DNA from: Aquisphaera insulae
Lineage (GTDB): Bacteria; Planctomycetota; Planctomycetia; Isosphaerales; Isosphaeraceae
DNA length: 52,118 bases
Assembly: GCF_011064615.1 (NCBI RefSeq)
Contig: NZ_JAALJH010000065.1
Location: forward strand, 1 to 52,118
Reading direction: 5' to 3'
Shown: positions 26,681 to 37,733 of the stretch, one piece after another
How the letters are laid out: every line of letters starts with the position of its first letter
Position numbering within the stretch: the first letter of the stretch is position 1
Position numbers and translations under genes: made by a program
Notes under the pieces: model-generated
What the model was told of the DNA's origin: nothing
The model's input: only the letters and a program-made list of their open reading frames with translations
The model's database searches: none

Positions 26681-27118
26681 TTGATCTCCACTCGACGTCA
26701 GATGCTTGCAGCCGTCGCGGCTGCGCTCGCCATGGTCCCCACCGGAGCCGCCGCTGGGCCGCTCCTTCGAGGTCCGAGACTTCCTGTTCGTGCGGCAGAC
26801 TTGAAAGTCTATTTCTACCGCGGCGGCCATGTCGTCCGAGCAAGACGATTGGAGCCCGGCTCGAGAACCGCGATCGCGATCGATGCCTCTCTGTCTCATC
26901 GCGGCTGGATGCCGAGTCTCATCAGCTACGCTCCGACGATACTGATCCGGGACGGCGACGATCGCTTTGAGATCAACGTGGGCGGAGGTCTCCTCGTTGT
27001 CAACGACTACACGGGCCGACGTCCCTGGCAGAGCGTCCGGAGGCTAGGCAAGGACGAGGAGCGATCACTCCTCGAGAGCCTCGAGGACGAGTCCGGAACA
27101 TCCATCACAGTTCCCTGA
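26681..27118 (+). CDS. Small exported protein of unknown function
   Basis: A 145-aa protein. The TTG at 26681 is preferred because a near-perfect AGGAGG lies 5 nt upstream and the resulting N-terminus (STRRQMLAAVAAALAMVPTG) is a signal peptide with twin arginines; an ATG at 26648 is the alternative. The mature part (from about residue 25) contains two possible beta-rich segments, LKVYFYRGGHVVRARRLEPG and DRFEINVGGGLLVVNDYTG. No family is recognised. Base use is less GC-rich than in neighbours. It converges on the AI-2E-type permease gene 20 nt away. Confidence 0.6.
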   Translation: MISTRRQMLAAVAAALAMVPTGAAAGPLLRGPRLPVRAADLKVYFYRGGHVVRARRLEPGSRTAIAIDASLSHRGWMPSLISYAPTILIRDGDDRFEINVGGGLLVVNDYTGRRPWQSVRRLGKDEERSLLESLEDESGTSITVP

Positions 27119-27138
27119 TCCCATCTCACCAGCGGCCC

Positions 27139-28314
27139 TCACGCCACCGCCGGCGTCGCCGGGTCGTCCTCGGACATGAGCAGGGCGATCGGCCGCGTGG
27201 CGGGCGTCCGCTCGAGGATGATCTTGAAGATCACGGTCAGCGGCACGGCCAGCACGAGGCCGACGAACCCCCAGATCAGGCTCCAGAAGGCCAGGCCGAT
27301 GAGGACGACCAGGGGGTTGAGCCCCAGCGCCCTACCGGTCATGGACGGCTCGATCAGGTTCGAGGTCACGCCGTGGATCGTCAGCAGGATGGCCGCGAAG
27401 CAGAGCGGCGGCCAGAGGCTGTGGTACTCGAGGACCGCCAGCGTGATCGGCGGGACGATCGCGACGAGCGCCCCGACGTAGGGGAGGAAGTTGCCGAAGA
27501 AGGTGATCGTCCCCCAGGTCACGGCGCCGGTGATCCCGAAGGCCCAGCAGGCGATCGCCGCCGGGATCGCGACCATCAGGCTGGCCTTCACCTTGACGAC
27601 CAGGTACTCGGAGATGGCGCGGTTGATCGACTCGATCATCGCCGTCAGGCCCCGCGCGCGGTCGGCCGGGAAGCTCGCCCGGATCCGTGCCGGGAATCGC
27701 GAGGCCGATTGCAGCAGGAAGATCAGGTAGAAGGCGATGACCAGCGATTCCAACAACACGTTCACGAAGGCGCTGGCCGCGCCGCGGACGATCCGCTGCG
27801 AGAGCTCCGCCGTGAGCGAGCTCTCGTCGTCGCCGGCCGTCTCGCCGGCCCTCGGCCGGTGCAGGACCGGGAGCCACGACTTGGTGAGGTCCCGGACCTT
27901 CTCCTCGATCTCCCCCTCGCGCTGGACGTAGCGGGGCAGGTTGTGGCTGATCAGCCCGACGTCGCGATAGACGAGCCGGGCCAGGCCCTGGAGGCCGATC
28001 GTCAGGCCGACCACGATGATGAGGAAGGCCAGCATCGGCCGCACGTGCCGTCGCAGCCCGTTGTAAGCCGGCAGGAACAGGTAGCAGAGCAGGATCGCGA
28101 TCAGGAGGGGCCGGAGGATGGGCTCCAGCCGCTCCAGGAGATAGAGGCTCGTCGCCACGATGACCAGGACCGCGGCCAGCGATCGCAGGCTCCCCAGGTC
28201 CCGGGCACGCTGGAGCAGCGGGCCCGCCGCCTTCCCCGCGGGGCCGGCGTTCGTCGCGAATTCCGGATCCCGATCCGCGGGGTCGCGAGAGAACGGCGAA
28301 GGTCCTTCCGTCAT
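27139..28314 (-). CDS. AI-2E family transporter (PerM/TqsA-like permease)
   Basis: A 391-aa polytopic membrane protein with about eight helices, of the AI-2E transporter family. Typical features are the N-terminal helix pair (SLAAVLVIVATSLYLLERLE; LRPLLIAILLCYLFLPAYNG), the large extracytoplasmic segment in the middle (about 125-190), the conserved GITGAVTWGTITFFGNFLPYVGAL stretch (middle part quoted in fragments), and the ending FVGLVLAVPLTVIFKIIL. Members export small molecules or ions (autoinducer-2, Na+/H+); the actual substrate cannot be assigned. It follows the pyrophosphatase gene by 16 nt, suggesting one operon. Confidence 0.88.
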   Translation of the reverse strand: MTEGPSPFSRDPADRDPEFATNAGPAGKAAGPLLQRARDLGSLRSLAAVLVIVATSLYLLERLEPILRPLLIAILLCYLFLPAYNGLRRHVRPMLAFLIIVVGLTIGLQGLARLVYRDVGLISHNLPRYVQREGEIEEKVRDLTKSWLPVLHRPRAGETAGDDESSLTAELSQRIVRGAASAFVNVLLESLVIAFYLIFLLQSASRFPARIRASFPADRARGLTAMIESINRAISEYLVVKVKASLMVAIPAAIACWAFGITGAVTWGTITFFGNFLPYVGALVAIVPPITLAVLEYHSLWPPLCFAAILLTIHGVTSNLIEPSMTGRALGLNPLVVLIGLAFWSLIWGFVGLVLAVPLTVIFKIILERTPATRPIALLMSEDDPATPAVA

Positions 28315-28330
28315 CGTCGGGGACCCCCCG

Positions 28331-28873
28331 TCAATGGAATCCGCGACGACGCTTCTCGCTGTAGCGCTGGAGGGAGTCCTCGATGATCGGCATCGCCCGC
28401 TCCGAGGGCTGGATCTCCTCGACCTCGACCGACTTCCCCTCCAGGAGCTTGTAATCCTGGAAGAAGCGCCGGAGCATCATCAGCCGGTGCGGGGGCAACT
28501 GCGAGGCCTCGCGGAAGCTATTGAATTCCGGGTCGTGCACCGCGACCGCCAGGATCTTGTGGTCGTGCTTGCCGCCGTCCACCATCGTCATCAGCCCGAT
28601 CGTCCGGGCCGTGACCATCGTGAGCGGGGCCAGGGGCTCCTGGCAGAGGACCAGGACGTCGAGCGGGTCGTCATCCTCCGCGTAGGTCTGGGGGATGAAG
28701 CCATAGTTGGCGGGATAATAGACGGCCGAGTAGAGCATCCGATCCAGCCGCAACAATCCCGTGCGCTTGTCGAGCTCGTACTTGATGCTGGATCCCATCG
28801 GGATCTCGACGATGGCGTCGAACTCCTTGGGCAGGCGCTCGCCCGGGGTCACATCGTGCCAGGGGTGGATCAT
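28331..28873 (-). CDS. ppa: Inorganic pyrophosphatase, family I
   Basis: A 180-aa soluble enzyme hydrolysing pyrophosphate to phosphate with Mg2+. The family I active-site motif is EDDDPLDVLVL; other conserved parts are VEIPMGSSIKYELDKRTG and YPANYGFIPQTYAEDD. The start at 28873 (MIHPWHDVTPG) fits the family N-terminus; a longer open frame to 29200 has no support. The length is normal for bacterial PPase. It is transcribed leftward ahead of the AI-2E-type permease gene and divergent from the sedolisin gene. Confidence 0.95.
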   Translation of the reverse strand: MIHPWHDVTPGERLPKEFDAIVEIPMGSSIKYELDKRTGLLRLDRMLYSAVYYPANYGFIPQTYAEDDDPLDVLVLCQEPLAPLTMVTARTIGLMTMVDGGKHDHKILAVAVHDPEFNSFREASQLPPHRLMMLRRFFQDYKLLEGKSVEVEEIQPSERAMPIIEDSLQRYSEKRRRGFH

Positions 28874-29080
28874 GGGCGGTCCAGTCGGGGGGACGAGCCC
28901 ATCGTTGGTGGGCTCGACCGAGGGTGCGGAAGAGTAGCGACTTCGCGATGACGCTATCAGGATAGCAGATTCCGGGGATCGCGGGAAACGTGGACGGGGG
29001 GCCCACGGAGATTGGACAACAGTCCGAAGCGGGCGGTCGATACGACCGCTACGCGCACGCCGATTTCGGGGGGTTTTTCG

Positions 29081-29109
29081 TTCACAGAAGGATGAACGGC
29101 GACTAGACT
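29081..29109 (+). promoter_or_regulatory. Candidate promoter of the sedolisin gene
   Basis: TTCACA (29081-29086) and TAGACT (29104-29109) are separated by 17 nt, matching -35 and -10 at 5/6 and 4/6. The predicted leader to the ATG at 29160 is about 45 nt. Confidence 0.4.
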
Positions 29110-29159
29110 TATCGACGTCGAGCGCGATCCTGGGGCGATGCACCGTCGAATCCACACCG

Positions 29160-31247
29160 ATGAGGTCTCCCGTGAGCCGAGTTCGCCCCTTCTTCCCCAT
29201 TGGGCGGGGAGTTGTTGACGCGTCGCATCACGCTCGTCGGCAACGTCCCCAGCGACCCTCGTTCGATGCCCTCGAGACGCGGCAATTGCTCGCGACGACC
29301 GCGTCGATCCTGGACACGCTCATCGCCCAGCCGAGCATCGGGGCCACCCCGCTGGCGGCCAACCTCACGCCCACGGGCCTTTCCGCGGCCCAGGTCCGGA
29401 ACGCCTACGGGTTGAACCAGGTGACGTTCCTGAACGGGACGGTGGTCGGGGACGGTGCCGGGCAGACGATCGCGATCGTCTCGGCCTACGACCATCCCAC
29501 CATCGGCTCGGACCTCAAGGCGTTCGACCGGATCATGGGCCTGCCGGACCCGCCCTCGTTCGTCAAGTATTATCAGAAGGCCACCAAGGTGGATGCCGGC
29601 TGGGCGACCGAGACCGCGCTCGACGTGGAATGGGCCCACGCGATGGCGCCGGCGGCGAACCTCGTCCTGGTCGAGGCGAAGTCCGCCACCTTGAAGGACC
29701 TGTTCAACGCCGTGAACTTCGCGCGGTCGCTGAGCGGGGTCTCGGTGGTCTCGATGAGCTGGGGGACGGGAGAATTCGCCGGCGAGACCGGGTATGACTC
29801 GCTCTTCACGACTCCCGTCGGCCACATCGGCGGGGCGGGGCTGGCCGGGGGCGTGGCGTTCGTGGCCGCGTCGGGCGACGACGGGGCCTGGGGCGGCGTT
29901 TCCTATCCCTCCACGTCCCCGAACGTCCTGTCGGTGGGGGGGACGTCGATCTATCTCGGTGCCGACGGGAGCTACGCGAGCGAGACCGGCTGGAGGTGGA
30001 GCACCGGGGGCTACAGCACGTACGAGGCCGCGCCGGCCTATCAGACGTCGACGCTCGTCGCCGCCAACCTCTCGTACGGCGTGCGCGCCACGCCGGACGT
30101 CGCGGCGATCGGCGATCCGGCCTCGGGTGTGTCCGTGTACAGCTCCGTTCGCTACCAGGGGAACAGCGGCTGGTTCGCGGTGGGCGGCACGAGTGCCGCG
30201 GCCCCGATATGGGCCGGCCTGATCGCCGTCGCCGACCAGGGCCTGGCCCTCTCCGGGAAGGGCTCGATGGGGAACGTCGCGGCGGCGGTCTACTCGCTCC
30301 CCACCTCCGCCTTCAACGCGGTGGTCAACGGCTTCAACGGCTACTACGCCTCCTCGGGCTACGACCTGGTGACCGGGCTCGGGACGCCCGTGGCGCCAAG
30401 GCTCATCGCCGACCTGGTGGCCTCGCCGGGCGGCTACGCCGGCTCCACGTCGACCTTTCGTGCCTCCCCGAACCTCCGGTTCCGGGCCGCCCAGCTCCAT
30501 CTCGAGATCGGGCTCGGCCTCGGCGGGGGCGACTCGACGACGGGGATCGCCGCGGCCCCCGTGGCCTCGCTCACGGAGCCGGTCTCAACGGTCATCGCGC
30601 CTAATACCCTCGTGATCGTGATCCCCGTCGGATCCGGCCGCTACGTCCTGATCGTCCAGCAGGTCGAGGACCTCCCCGTGCCGTCCTCGACCGCGGTCCA
30701 TCACCTGGACACTTCGCCGACGACCGCGATCGACGAGGCGAATCCCGGATTCACCAACCTGATCCGGGTGGGGCAGGCGGCCCCGACCGACTCGCTGAGC
30801 GCGCTGCGAAAGGCGAGATTCGGGGACGAACCCGACGTCAAGTCGCTGATCGACCTGGTCCCGCCGCCCCTGATCGTCCCGGACGCACCGGTCGTGCCCG
30901 CCCCGGCCGACGCGCCGATCCTCGCCGGGACTCTCGCGCCGGTCCATCTCGTCGACCGCGGATTGAGCACGATCGGGACGACGCCCTTCGCTCCGGCGGC
31001 CGACGAGGCGAGGGGGGCCGGGGCCAAATCGGTCGAGCCGTCCGCGGCGAACCTCCGGCTCTCGACCGAGGATGGCGAGTCGGCCGCGGCCTCCGCACCC
31101 CGGCTCGCCGGCGCCCTCGCCATGGCCGGCTCCGCCGGCTGGCTCGCCTGGAAGGGCGCTCGCCGCAACGCATGGTCGACGACCGGGGATTCCTCGGACC
31201 GCTTGTATCGTCCCCGGGTCCGGAGGATGCGGCAGCCGATCGGCTGA
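29160..31247 (+). CDS. S53 family serine-carboxyl peptidase (sedolisin) with LEPR-XLL-like motif
   Basis: A 695-aa protein. Near the N-terminus (about residues 35-45) FDALETRQLLA resembles the LEPR-XLL motif found on planctomycete surface proteins. The sedolisin domain runs from about 75 to 425: ETALD gives Glu151 and Asp155, AASGDDGAWGG gives Asp240, and GGTSAAAP gives the nucleophile Ser345; GYDLVTGLGTP marks the Ca-binding end. The usual ~190-residue activation pro-domain is missing. The C-terminal 270 residues are a Pro/Ala-rich, low-complexity region ending in a single hydrophobic helix (LAGALAMAGSAGWLAW) and a basic tail, suggesting membrane anchoring. Role: acid-type endopeptidase at the cell surface. 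Confidence 0.9.
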   Translation: MRSPVSRVRPFFPIGRGVVDASHHARRQRPQRPSFDALETRQLLATTASILDTLIAQPSIGATPLAANLTPTGLSAAQVRNAYGLNQVTFLNGTVVGDGAGQTIAIVSAYDHPTIGSDLKAFDRIMGLPDPPSFVKYYQKATKVDAGWATETALDVEWAHAMAPAANLVLVEAKSATLKDLFNAVNFARSLSGVSVVSMSWGTGEFAGETGYDSLFTTPVGHIGGAGLAGGVAFVAASGDDGAWGGVSYPSTSPNVLSVGGTSIYLGADGSYASETGWRWSTGGYSTYEAAPAYQTSTLVAANLSYGVRATPDVAAIGDPASGVSVYSSVRYQGNSGWFAVGGTSAAAPIWAGLIAVADQGLALSGKGSMGNVAAAVYSLPTSAFNAVVNGFNGYYASSGYDLVTGLGTPVAPRLIADLVASPGGYAGSTSTFRASPNLRFRAAQLHLEIGLGLGGGDSTTGIAAAPVASLTEPVSTVIAPNTLVIVIPVGSGRYVLIVQQVEDLPVPSSTAVHHLDTSPTTAIDEANPGFTNLIRVGQAAPTDSLSALRKARFGDEPDVKSLIDLVPPPLIVPDAPVVPAPADAPILAGTLAPVHLVDRGLSTIGTTPFAPAADEARGAGAKSVEPSAANLRLSTEDGESAAASAPRLAGALAMAGSAGWLAWKGARRNAWSTTGDSSDRLYRPRVRRMRQPIG

Positions 31248-31403
31248 CCGTCGGGGCATCGATCCGCGTGCCCTCGGGACCGAATCGGGCCTGAACGGAA
31301 GAGCGTCATTGGAACGTGTCGTCCCCCTCGCGATAATGGCCCGCGTCCCTGGCGTTCGGGATTGCCGAGGACGAATCGAGCCGTCGAATGATGGGGAGAC
31401 CGG

Positions 31404-32870
31404 ATGAGCGGCCAGATCGTTCCCGTGCTATGGTGCCAGGTCGCGGGCGCGGGTTCCGGGGGACCAACGGCGCCCGCCGCCGCGGGCAATCCTGCCTCGA
31501 TGGCGCTGCTGGCATTCCGTCGATGGTCCACGGGGCTGACCCTGGGCTCGCCCGATCCCGCGCCGGGGATGGACGGGCTGAACGTGCTGCTGGTCGCCCT
31601 GGCCGCCCTCTTCCTGACAGCGATCGTCTTCCAGGGCGTGGGGCGGGCGTTCGTGCAGCTCCTGGACGTCCGAGGTCACCTGGGGCTCGTCCGCGCGGCG
31701 AGCCGCCGGGTGTGGGGGGCGAGCTGGATCGTCGCCGCCATGATCGCGTTCACGGTCTTCTCGTGGACCGGGGGGCTGACGGTCGGATATCTCTCGGATC
31801 GGGCGGATCGGTGGAAGAATGACATGGCCCTGATCTCCCGGACGCGATCGCCGGCCGAGATGGCCGTGGAGCAGGGGAGCCTGGCCGCGATGACGCCGTT
31901 GCGCGACGTCGCGGGGCTGGGCGACAACCTGCCGCTGCTGGCCCTGTCCGCCTACATGGTCCTCCGGGCGGCCTCGGGGCTGGCCTCCCCGGCGCTCCGG
32001 CGGGCGAAGGCGGGGGAGCCACGGGGCAGCAGGCCGCACGACGGATCCGGATGGGCGACGCTCGTCTGGGGCTGCGGCTCCCTGTATGCGCTCTACCGGA
32101 TCGTCTCGAAGGCGTCGGGTACGGACCTGCCGCTGGGCGGCTGCCTGATGATCGAGGCCGTCCTGATCCCGCTCATCATGCTCATCTGCGACGGCTTCCT
32201 CCTCGCCTGGCTGCTCACCGAGCTGCGCGACGCCGACCTCCCCGGCGTGAACGCCGGGGATTCGCATTTCCGCCCCTTCGTCGCGATGGAGCTCTTGCCG
32301 GCGTCGGCGATCGGCTGCCTGGCGGCGCTCCCGGCCCGGTACGCGGGCACCCTCGTCTTCCTCGCCCTCCAGCATCTCCCCCGGTCCTTCGGCGGCGTCC
32401 AGGGGGGCCGCACCATCCGCTGGCTGCTGGGCTGGGGGATGATCGAGATGCAGGGGGCATCCCTCCTGCTGGTGGGCCTTGTCGGCGTCGCGGCCTGGAG
32501 TCGCGGCGCGGTGGCGGACCTCGTCCACGGCGGGGCCAGGCTGCTCCGCGAGGAAGGAGGCCACCTGGTCGCGACCCTGGCCCTGGCCGCGGCCGCGATG
32601 GGCCTGACGGCCGGCCTGCCCTATGCCATCCTCCTCTTCCTCCCCCCCGCCGGCTGGGTCCTCCCCGCCGCCGACAGCTACTCGCATTACGCGACGCTCC
32701 CGGTTGGCCTCTGGACCCTCTCCGCGCTCATCGAGCTGGCCCGCCGGACGCTGCCGGTCGCCCGGGAAATGCCCGAGGAGCCGGGCTCCGATCCCGCCGA
32801 GGGACCGGGAGAAGGTCGTGAATCCGGCGTCGATATCGAACAGCCCGGGCTTGCCGCGACCGGGGCGTGA
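31404..32870 (+). CDS. Polytopic membrane protein of unknown function
   Basis: A 488-aa protein with about nine hydrophobic segments, the first at about residue 58 (LNVLLVALAALFLTAIVFQG) and the last near 445. The start at 31404 follows GGGGAG closely; an ATG at 31500 would remove a non-hydrophobic Ala/Gly-rich leader. The cytoplasmic C-terminal ~40 residues are acidic. No transporter signature, cofactor motif or known domain is recognised. It lies between the sedolisin gene (156 nt upstream) and the prkA leader, and seems to be a separate unit. Confidence 0.75.
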   Translation: MSGQIVPVLWCQVAGAGSGGPTAPAAAGNPASMALLAFRRWSTGLTLGSPDPAPGMDGLNVLLVALAALFLTAIVFQGVGRAFVQLLDVRGHLGLVRAASRRVWGASWIVAAMIAFTVFSWTGGLTVGYLSDRADRWKNDMALISRTRSPAEMAVEQGSLAAMTPLRDVAGLGDNLPLLALSAYMVLRAASGLASPALRRAKAGEPRGSRPHDGSGWATLVWGCGSLYALYRIVSKASGTDLPLGGCLMIEAVLIPLIMLICDGFLLAWLLTELRDADLPGVNAGDSHFRPFVAMELLPASAIGCLAALPARYAGTLVFLALQHLPRSFGGVQGGRTIRWLLGWGMIEMQGASLLLVGLVGVAAWSRGAVADLVHGGARLLREEGGHLVATLALAAAAMGLTAGLPYAILLFLPPAGWVLPAADSYSHYATLPVGLWTLSALIELARRTLPVAREMPEEPGSDPAEGPGEGRESGVDIEQPGLAATGA

Positions 32871-32965
32871 GGGATGCCCGACCCGGGACCAGGTCCGGGG
32901 ATCCGACGTCGCTTTTTCGAGACGGAACGGGTCCTCCATTCGCGGCCAGGGGCCCGCTGGTCCGC

Positions 32966-32995
32966 TTGACAGATCGGCGAAAGCGGCGTTGTAAT
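32966..32995 (+). promoter_or_regulatory. Near-consensus housekeeping promoter upstream of prkA
   Basis: TTGACA (32966-32971) is a perfect -35, followed after 18 nt by TGTAAT (32990-32995), 5/6 to the -10. It would give a leader of about 300 nt before prkA, long enough for regulation in the 5' UTR. Confidence 0.6.
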
Positions 32996-33153
32996 GAGAC
33001 CGGGTGATCGGCGACGGACCTCTGCGGGATGCCGGTCCCCCACCGTCTGATCTGGCTTCCAGACCATCACGTCCGCTCGACGGACTTAAGACCCGTTGAA
33101 GGCATTCGTTCCCTTGACCCCGCGGGATGCACCCACCGCGATCCCCGAGGTAG

Positions 33154-33169
33154 TTGACAATTCGGCGAA
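33154..33169 (+). repeat. Second copy of the TTGACA-NN-TCGGCGAA box
   Basis: TTGACAATTCGGCGAA (33154-33169) repeats TTGACAGATCGGCGAA (32966-32981) with 14 of 16 bases identical, 188 bp apart and in the same orientation. There is no good -10 at the expected distance, so this copy may be a protein-binding site or a weak promoter rather than a housekeeping start. Confidence 0.45.
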
Positions 33170-33304
33170 GCCCTCACGCAGCATGAGGACGTGACTGCCG
33201 TGCGCGCGGGCCGTGCCGCCACGCGTGCCACGCCCGACCGCGGACGCATCGCGGTCCCGCCACGAACCGGAACAGAGATCGAGCCGTCTTCAGGAGGGAT
33301 TCCA

Positions 33305-35365
<2,061 letters not shown>

Positions 35366-35877
35366 TCGAATCGAGTCGCCCAACGAGCACGCAACGATAG
35401 CCCGCAAGATAGGCAAGGAGTTGCAATTCTTGCCGATTCTGCGGGCGCTGCATGCGGGCCACGCGGCAAAATGCTCCTTGAATCCGGTCTGTACGAAGGT
35501 CTAGAATTTGCAGTACCCTTGATGGCGAGATCATCCACGGGCCGGTCGCGGATCGACGAAACGTTCTCGCCTCTCGAGTCACCCATCAAGCCCAAGCCGA
35601 GGCGCTGACAGGATCGCGGCCGGCCCGAACCATACTGTTCTTTTCCATCTAGGCTGAGGGCGGATCGTCCCTTCCGGCCGGCCGGGGCGGTGCTGCGCGA
35701 AGTCCCCGCGATCGGCCGCGGGAATCGTTCGCGGGGCGTCGCCTCCTCAGCCTACACCGGCCGTCCGACGACGGAAGTGCGATCCTGCCTCCTGGGCCGC
35801 CGTGTCGGATCCTTCGGCAGCACGGTTGCGGCACGAGGCCCTCGCGAATCAAACGGATAGGGACGGGGGGAAGAGCG
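35366..35877. other. 512-nt intergenic region between prkA and the yeaH-like gene
   Basis: The first ~200 nt are clearly lower in GC than the surroundings and contain a long imperfect hairpin (35400-35446, listed separately). Short open frames exist on both strands, but none has a convincing start, ribosome-binding site or recognisable product. The second half returns to high GC. It may hold a promoter for the yeaH-Uma2-spoVR operon or a relic of a small inserted element. Confidence 0.5.
35400..35446. repeat. Long imperfect inverted repeat after prkA
   Basis: GCCCGCA (35400-35406) pairs with TGCGGGC (35440-35446), and inside it GGCAAG (35412-35417) pairs with CTTGCC (35429-35434), with AT-rich mismatched joints and a TTGCAA tip. 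It starts 35 nt after the prkA stop and could be a terminator/attenuator, an RNA processing site, or an end of a small mobile repeat. Confidence 0.5.
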
Positions 35878-36978
35878 GTGCGGAAAATCGATCGCGATGC
35901 CAATCGCTTCAAGCAGATCGTGCGCGGCAAGATCAAATCCGACCTGCGAAAGTACATCACGCATGGGGAGATGATCGGCAAGTCGGGGGGCGAGTTCGTC
36001 TCGATCCCGCTGCCGCAGATCGAGCTGCCGGAGTTCCGCTACGGCTCCAAGAACCGGGGCGGCGTCGGCCAGGGGCCGGGTGACGTGGGCACGCCGATCG
36101 GGCGTTCCGGCGACGGCGAGCCGGGGCAGGGGGCCGGCGAGGCGCCCGGCCAGCACATCCTCGAGGTCGAGCTGACGATGGACGACCTCGCCCAGATTCT
36201 GGGGGAGGAGCTGGCGCTCCCTCGGATCGAGCCGAAGGGCCGCGCCAACATCATCGAGGAGAAGGACAAGTACACGGGCATCCGCCAGACCGGCCCGGAG
36301 AGCCTCCGCCACTTCAAGCGGACCTACAAGAAGGCCCTCAAGCGGCAGATCGCCTCGAACACCTACGATCCCCGCGATCCGCTGGTCATCCCGATCCGGG
36401 AGGACAAGCTCTACCGGTCGTGGAACCCGATCTCGATGCCCCAGTTCAACGCCGTGGTGCTCTACCTGATGGACGTCTCCGGCTCGATGACGGACGACCA
36501 GAAGGAGATCGTCCGGACCGAGGCCTTCTGGATCGACGCCTGGCTGAAGAGCCAGTACGACGGCGTGACCACCCGCTACATCATCCACGACGCCGTCGCC
36601 CGCGAGGTGGACGAGCACACCTTCTATCACACTCGCGAGAGCGGCGGGACGCGGATCAGCTCCGCCTATGCGCTGGCCAACAAGATCATCGAGGAGAGCC
36701 ATTCGCCGCTGGACTGGAACATCTACATCCTCCACTTCTCCGACGGCGACAACTGGGGCGAGGACAACCGCCAGTGCATCGGCCTGCTCCGCGACCAGCT
36801 CCTGCCCCGCTGCAACCTCTTCTGCTACGGCCAGGTGGAGAGCCCCTACGGCTCCGGCGAGTTCTATCGCGAGCTCGAGGAGGCCTTCGACGAGGCCCCG
36901 AACCTGGCCCTCTCGGAGATCCGCAACAAGGAAGGAATCTACGACTCGATCAAGGAATTCCTGGGGCGGGGGCGCTAG
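35878..36978 (+). CDS. yhbH: YeaH/YhbH family protein (DUF444), von Willebrand A-like
   Basis: A 366-aa cytoplasmic protein from the GTG at 35878. The N-terminal part (RKIDRDANRFKQIVRGKIK) and the conserved EFVSIPLPQIELPEFRYG are diagnostic of the DUF444/YeaH family. A Gly-rich linker (about 60-90) precedes a vWA-like domain with an intact MIDAS start, LMDVSGSMTDDQKE (about residue 200). It belongs to the prkA-yeaH-spoVR trio, and the proteins are believed to act together in stress or starvation responses. Downstream, three Uma2 genes come before spoVR, with gaps of only 25, 46, 24 and 62 nt, so all are likely in one operon. Confidence 0.93.
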   Translation: MRKIDRDANRFKQIVRGKIKSDLRKYITHGEMIGKSGGEFVSIPLPQIELPEFRYGSKNRGGVGQGPGDVGTPIGRSGDGEPGQGAGEAPGQHILEVELTMDDLAQILGEELALPRIEPKGRANIIEEKDKYTGIRQTGPESLRHFKRTYKKALKRQIASNTYDPRDPLVIPIREDKLYRSWNPISMPQFNAVVLYLMDVSGSMTDDQKEIVRTEAFWIDAWLKSQYDGVTTRYIIHDAVAREVDEHTFYHTRESGGTRISSAYALANKIIEESHSPLDWNIYILHFSDGDNWGEDNRQCIGLLRDQLLPRCNLFCYGQVESPYGSGEFYRELEEAFDEAPNLALSEIRNKEGIYDSIKEFLGRGR

Positions 36979-37003
36979 GCCCGGCCTCGCGAGGAGGATC
37001 GCC

Positions 37004-37687
37004 ATGGCGACCGTCACCACACCCGAACGTGCATCCGTGATCGAGCGACAAGATCCCGTCACGTTCGACGACATCGGCTGGGAGGGGTATGACGCCCTGC
37101 TGAAGCTCCGGGCCGGACGCAGGTATCCCAGGATGGTCTACCTGGACGGGAGCGTGTCTCTCATGTCCCCCGCCACGCCCCATGAGTCCCTCAACGATCT
37201 TCTCCGCGAGATCATCCGGTCGGTCCTGGTGGCGCGGAAGATCCCCTTCCGCTCGTTCGGGCAGACGACGTTCCGACGCAAGCGGGACGAAGCCGGCGTG
37301 GAAGGCGATCAGTCCTACTACATCACGAATCTGGATCGGATCCGTCGCAAGAAAACGGTCAACCTGCTCAAGGACCCTCCCCCCGACCTGGCGGTGGAGG
37401 TCGTCCACACCCACGGCGCGGACCGATCTCTGGAGGTCTATCGAAGGCTGGCCGTTCCCGAAGTCTGGGTCTGCGGCGCCGAGGAACTCGTTTTCCTGGT
37501 CCTGGGCGGCGACGGCCAGTACGGGAGCCGGGCCGTGAGTTCGGTGATTCCGGGCATCTCGGCCTCGGAGGTCCATTCCTGGCTGATGCAGTACGACGAC
37601 GAGGATGAGGCGCGATGGACGAGCGACGTCCGCCAATGGGCGGCCGAGGTCGTCGGCCCTCGTGATCGGGCGGGCGAGGGGTCCTGA
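37004..37687 (+). CDS. Uma2 family protein (PD-(D/E)XK nuclease superfamily), paralogue 1
   Basis: A 227-aa protein preceded by GAGGAGG at 7 nt. It shows the Uma2 (DUF820) plan: YDALLKLRAGRRYPRMVYLD, SVSLMSPATPHESLNDLL, EGDQSYYITN, PPPDLAVEVV and YRRLAVPEVWV. Uma2 proteins share a restriction-endonuclease-like fold but their cellular role is unknown. The position just before the ..LEVYRR segment, usually Lys or Arg in relatives I know, is Ser here. It starts with MATVTTPE, exactly as do the two following paralogues. Its location within the prkA-yeaH-spoVR trio is unusual. Confidence 0.85.
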   Translation: MATVTTPERASVIERQDPVTFDDIGWEGYDALLKLRAGRRYPRMVYLDGSVSLMSPATPHESLNDLLREIIRSVLVARKIPFRSFGQTTFRRKRDEAGVEGDQSYYITNLDRIRRKKTVNLLKDPPPDLAVEVVHTHGADRSLEVYRRLAVPEVWVCGAEELVFLVLGGDGQYGSRAVSSVIPGISASEVHSWLMQYDDEDEARWTSDVRQWAAEVVGPRDRAGEGS

Positions 37688-37733
37688 TCTGCCAGGCGAG
37701 CGGAATGCTCCGACCGACGAGGAGAACAAACGA

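Larger units (their letters stand above)
32871..33304. other. 434-nt leader/intergenic region upstream of prkA
   Basis: No gene is visible. It contains a near-consensus promoter (32966-32995) and a second TTGACA box at 33154 that repeats the same flanking sequence; both are listed separately. The region immediately before the ATG has a strong AGGAGG-type ribosome-binding site (about 33290-33297). Confidence 0.6.
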
